Part shown: positions 5,872 to 6,391 of the stretch, in pieces
Position numbering within the stretch: position 1 is the stretch's first letter
Layout of the letters: each line of letters begins with the position of its first letter
Assembly: GCA_913009515.1 (NCBI GenBank)
Contig: CAJVYO010000106.1
Span: forward strand, 1 to 6,391
DNA length: 6,391 bases
Direction: 5' to 3'
DNA from: an uncultured Methylococcaceae bacterium
Lineage (GTDB): Bacteria > Pseudomonadota > Gammaproteobacteria > Methylococcales > Methylomonadaceae
The notes under the pieces: generated by a model
Told to the model about the DNA's origin: nothing
Database searches by the model: none
What the model saw: only the letters and a program-made list of their open reading frames with translations
Program-made: the position numbers and the translations under genes

Positions 5872-6390
5872 TTATTTTTGAGCAGTCACCAGTGCATTAA
5901 CGGCTTCACGATGATTTAAGTTAATGTGTTGAAAACCGACGTGTTGAAGTTGTTGTAAAGCAGGGGTTTCACGCATCACATGATTTTCTGATTCATCACA
6001 AAATAAATGCACAATCCAATGCTCTAAAACATCGAGTTTATTAATCGCAATTAAGGCTTTAAAGTAGCCATTAACTTCTTGTTGAATGAGTCGGGTATGC
6101 TGACTAATATCATCTAAGCCGTAACGGTCGCCATTAATAAAATAACCCTGTGGCTTTAACACCCGATAAATTTCAGCCATCACCTCAGCACGATAATCAT
6201 TGAGAAAATTATGTAATGTATACGCAGACGCAATAAAATCTAAACTTGCGGTTTCCGTTTGTTTTAAAACGGTGAGGGCATCTTGCCCATCAAAACTCAA
6301 ACGGCCTTCATTAACCCATGCTTGTAAACTTTGCTTCGCTTGATTTTGCATGGTGGGTTCGCTATCAACCGATAACACTTTAATGCGTTC
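5872..6390 (-). CDS. Class I SAM-dependent methyltransferase (3' part, cut by window edge)
   Basis: The frame is open through the right edge, giving 172 visible residues. A GTG at 6378 could be read as a start, but it lies within a core strand (ERIKVLSVDSEPTM), so the true N-terminus with the glycine-rich SAM loop is outside the window. Asp9 in VLSVDSE is the likely ribose-binding acidic residue after strand 2. LDFIASAYTLHNF (about 50-62) is the motif-IV strand, and the YRVLKPQGYF segment (about 75-84) is the typical helix/strand pair of UbiE-like small-molecule methyltransferases. The C-terminal part has no diagnostic motif, and the substrate is unknown. It is on the same strand as btuB but separated by the promoter and riboswitch, so co-transcription is possible but not needed. 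A corrinoid-pathway methyltransferase (CobI/CbiL type) is not suggested by these motifs. Confidence 0.8.
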   Translation of the reverse strand, partial: ERIKVLSVDSEPTMQNQAKQSLQAWVNEGRLSFDGQDALTVLKQTETASLDFIASAYTLHNFLNDYRAEVMAEIYRVLKPQGYFINGDRYGLDDISQHTRLIQQEVNGYFKALIAINKLDVLEHWIVHLFCDESENHVMRETPALQQLQHVGFQHINLNHREAVNALVTAQK

Positions 6391-6391
6391 G

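Overview
The window looks like a chromosomal segment of an AT-rich gammaproteobacterium. Supporting signs are a YbaB tail that closely matches the enterobacterial form, a BtuB-type TonB receptor (so a Gram-negative outer membrane), a proteobacterial-type cobalamin riboswitch, and nested-palindrome intergenic repeats. The caspase/PEGA-like/DUF1566 architecture is one I associate with sulfur-oxidising or methanotrophic gammaproteobacteria, but genus cannot be settled from the sequence.

Layout. Positions 1-96 (+) are the last 31 codons of ybaB. A non-coding gap of about 230 bp follows, containing a long imperfect inverted repeat (199-255). From 329 to 2252 (+) lies one ancestral gene for an exported caspase-like (peptidase C14) protein with an EF-hand-like loop, a PEGA-like segment and a C-terminal DUF1566 (C-type-lectin-like) domain. 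A frameshift near 1850-1878 now splits it into a 522-codon upstream ORF and an out-of-frame lectin domain. The last 130 bp of the lectin domain are GC-richer than the surroundings and resemble the variable region of a diversity-generating retroelement target. Next, 2304-2930 (+) encodes a histidine phosphatase resembling alpha-ribazole phosphatase (CobC). Two hairpin repeats (2937-2996 and 3000-3024) separate it from a convergent minus-strand B12 uptake operon.

B12 uptake operon. Reading leftwards on the minus strand, there is a candidate promoter (5831-5858), a well-conserved cobalamin riboswitch (5632-5821), btuB (5513-3663), then btuM (3650-3075) after a 12-bp gap. BtuB would bring cobalamin across the outer membrane. 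BtuM, a solitary ECF S-component-like protein with the hallmark Cys80, would carry it across the inner membrane without a visible BtuCDF transporter. CobC would act in nucleotide-loop salvage or assembly of cobalamin, so positions 2304-5821 form a vitamin-B12 neighbourhood, although cobC is on the other strand and outside riboswitch control. Upstream of the riboswitch, on the same strand, is the 3' part of a class I SAM-dependent methyltransferase cut by the window edge.

The most unusual parts are the frameshifted caspase-lectin gene with its possible hypervariable tail, and the compact riboswitch-btuB-btuM unit.
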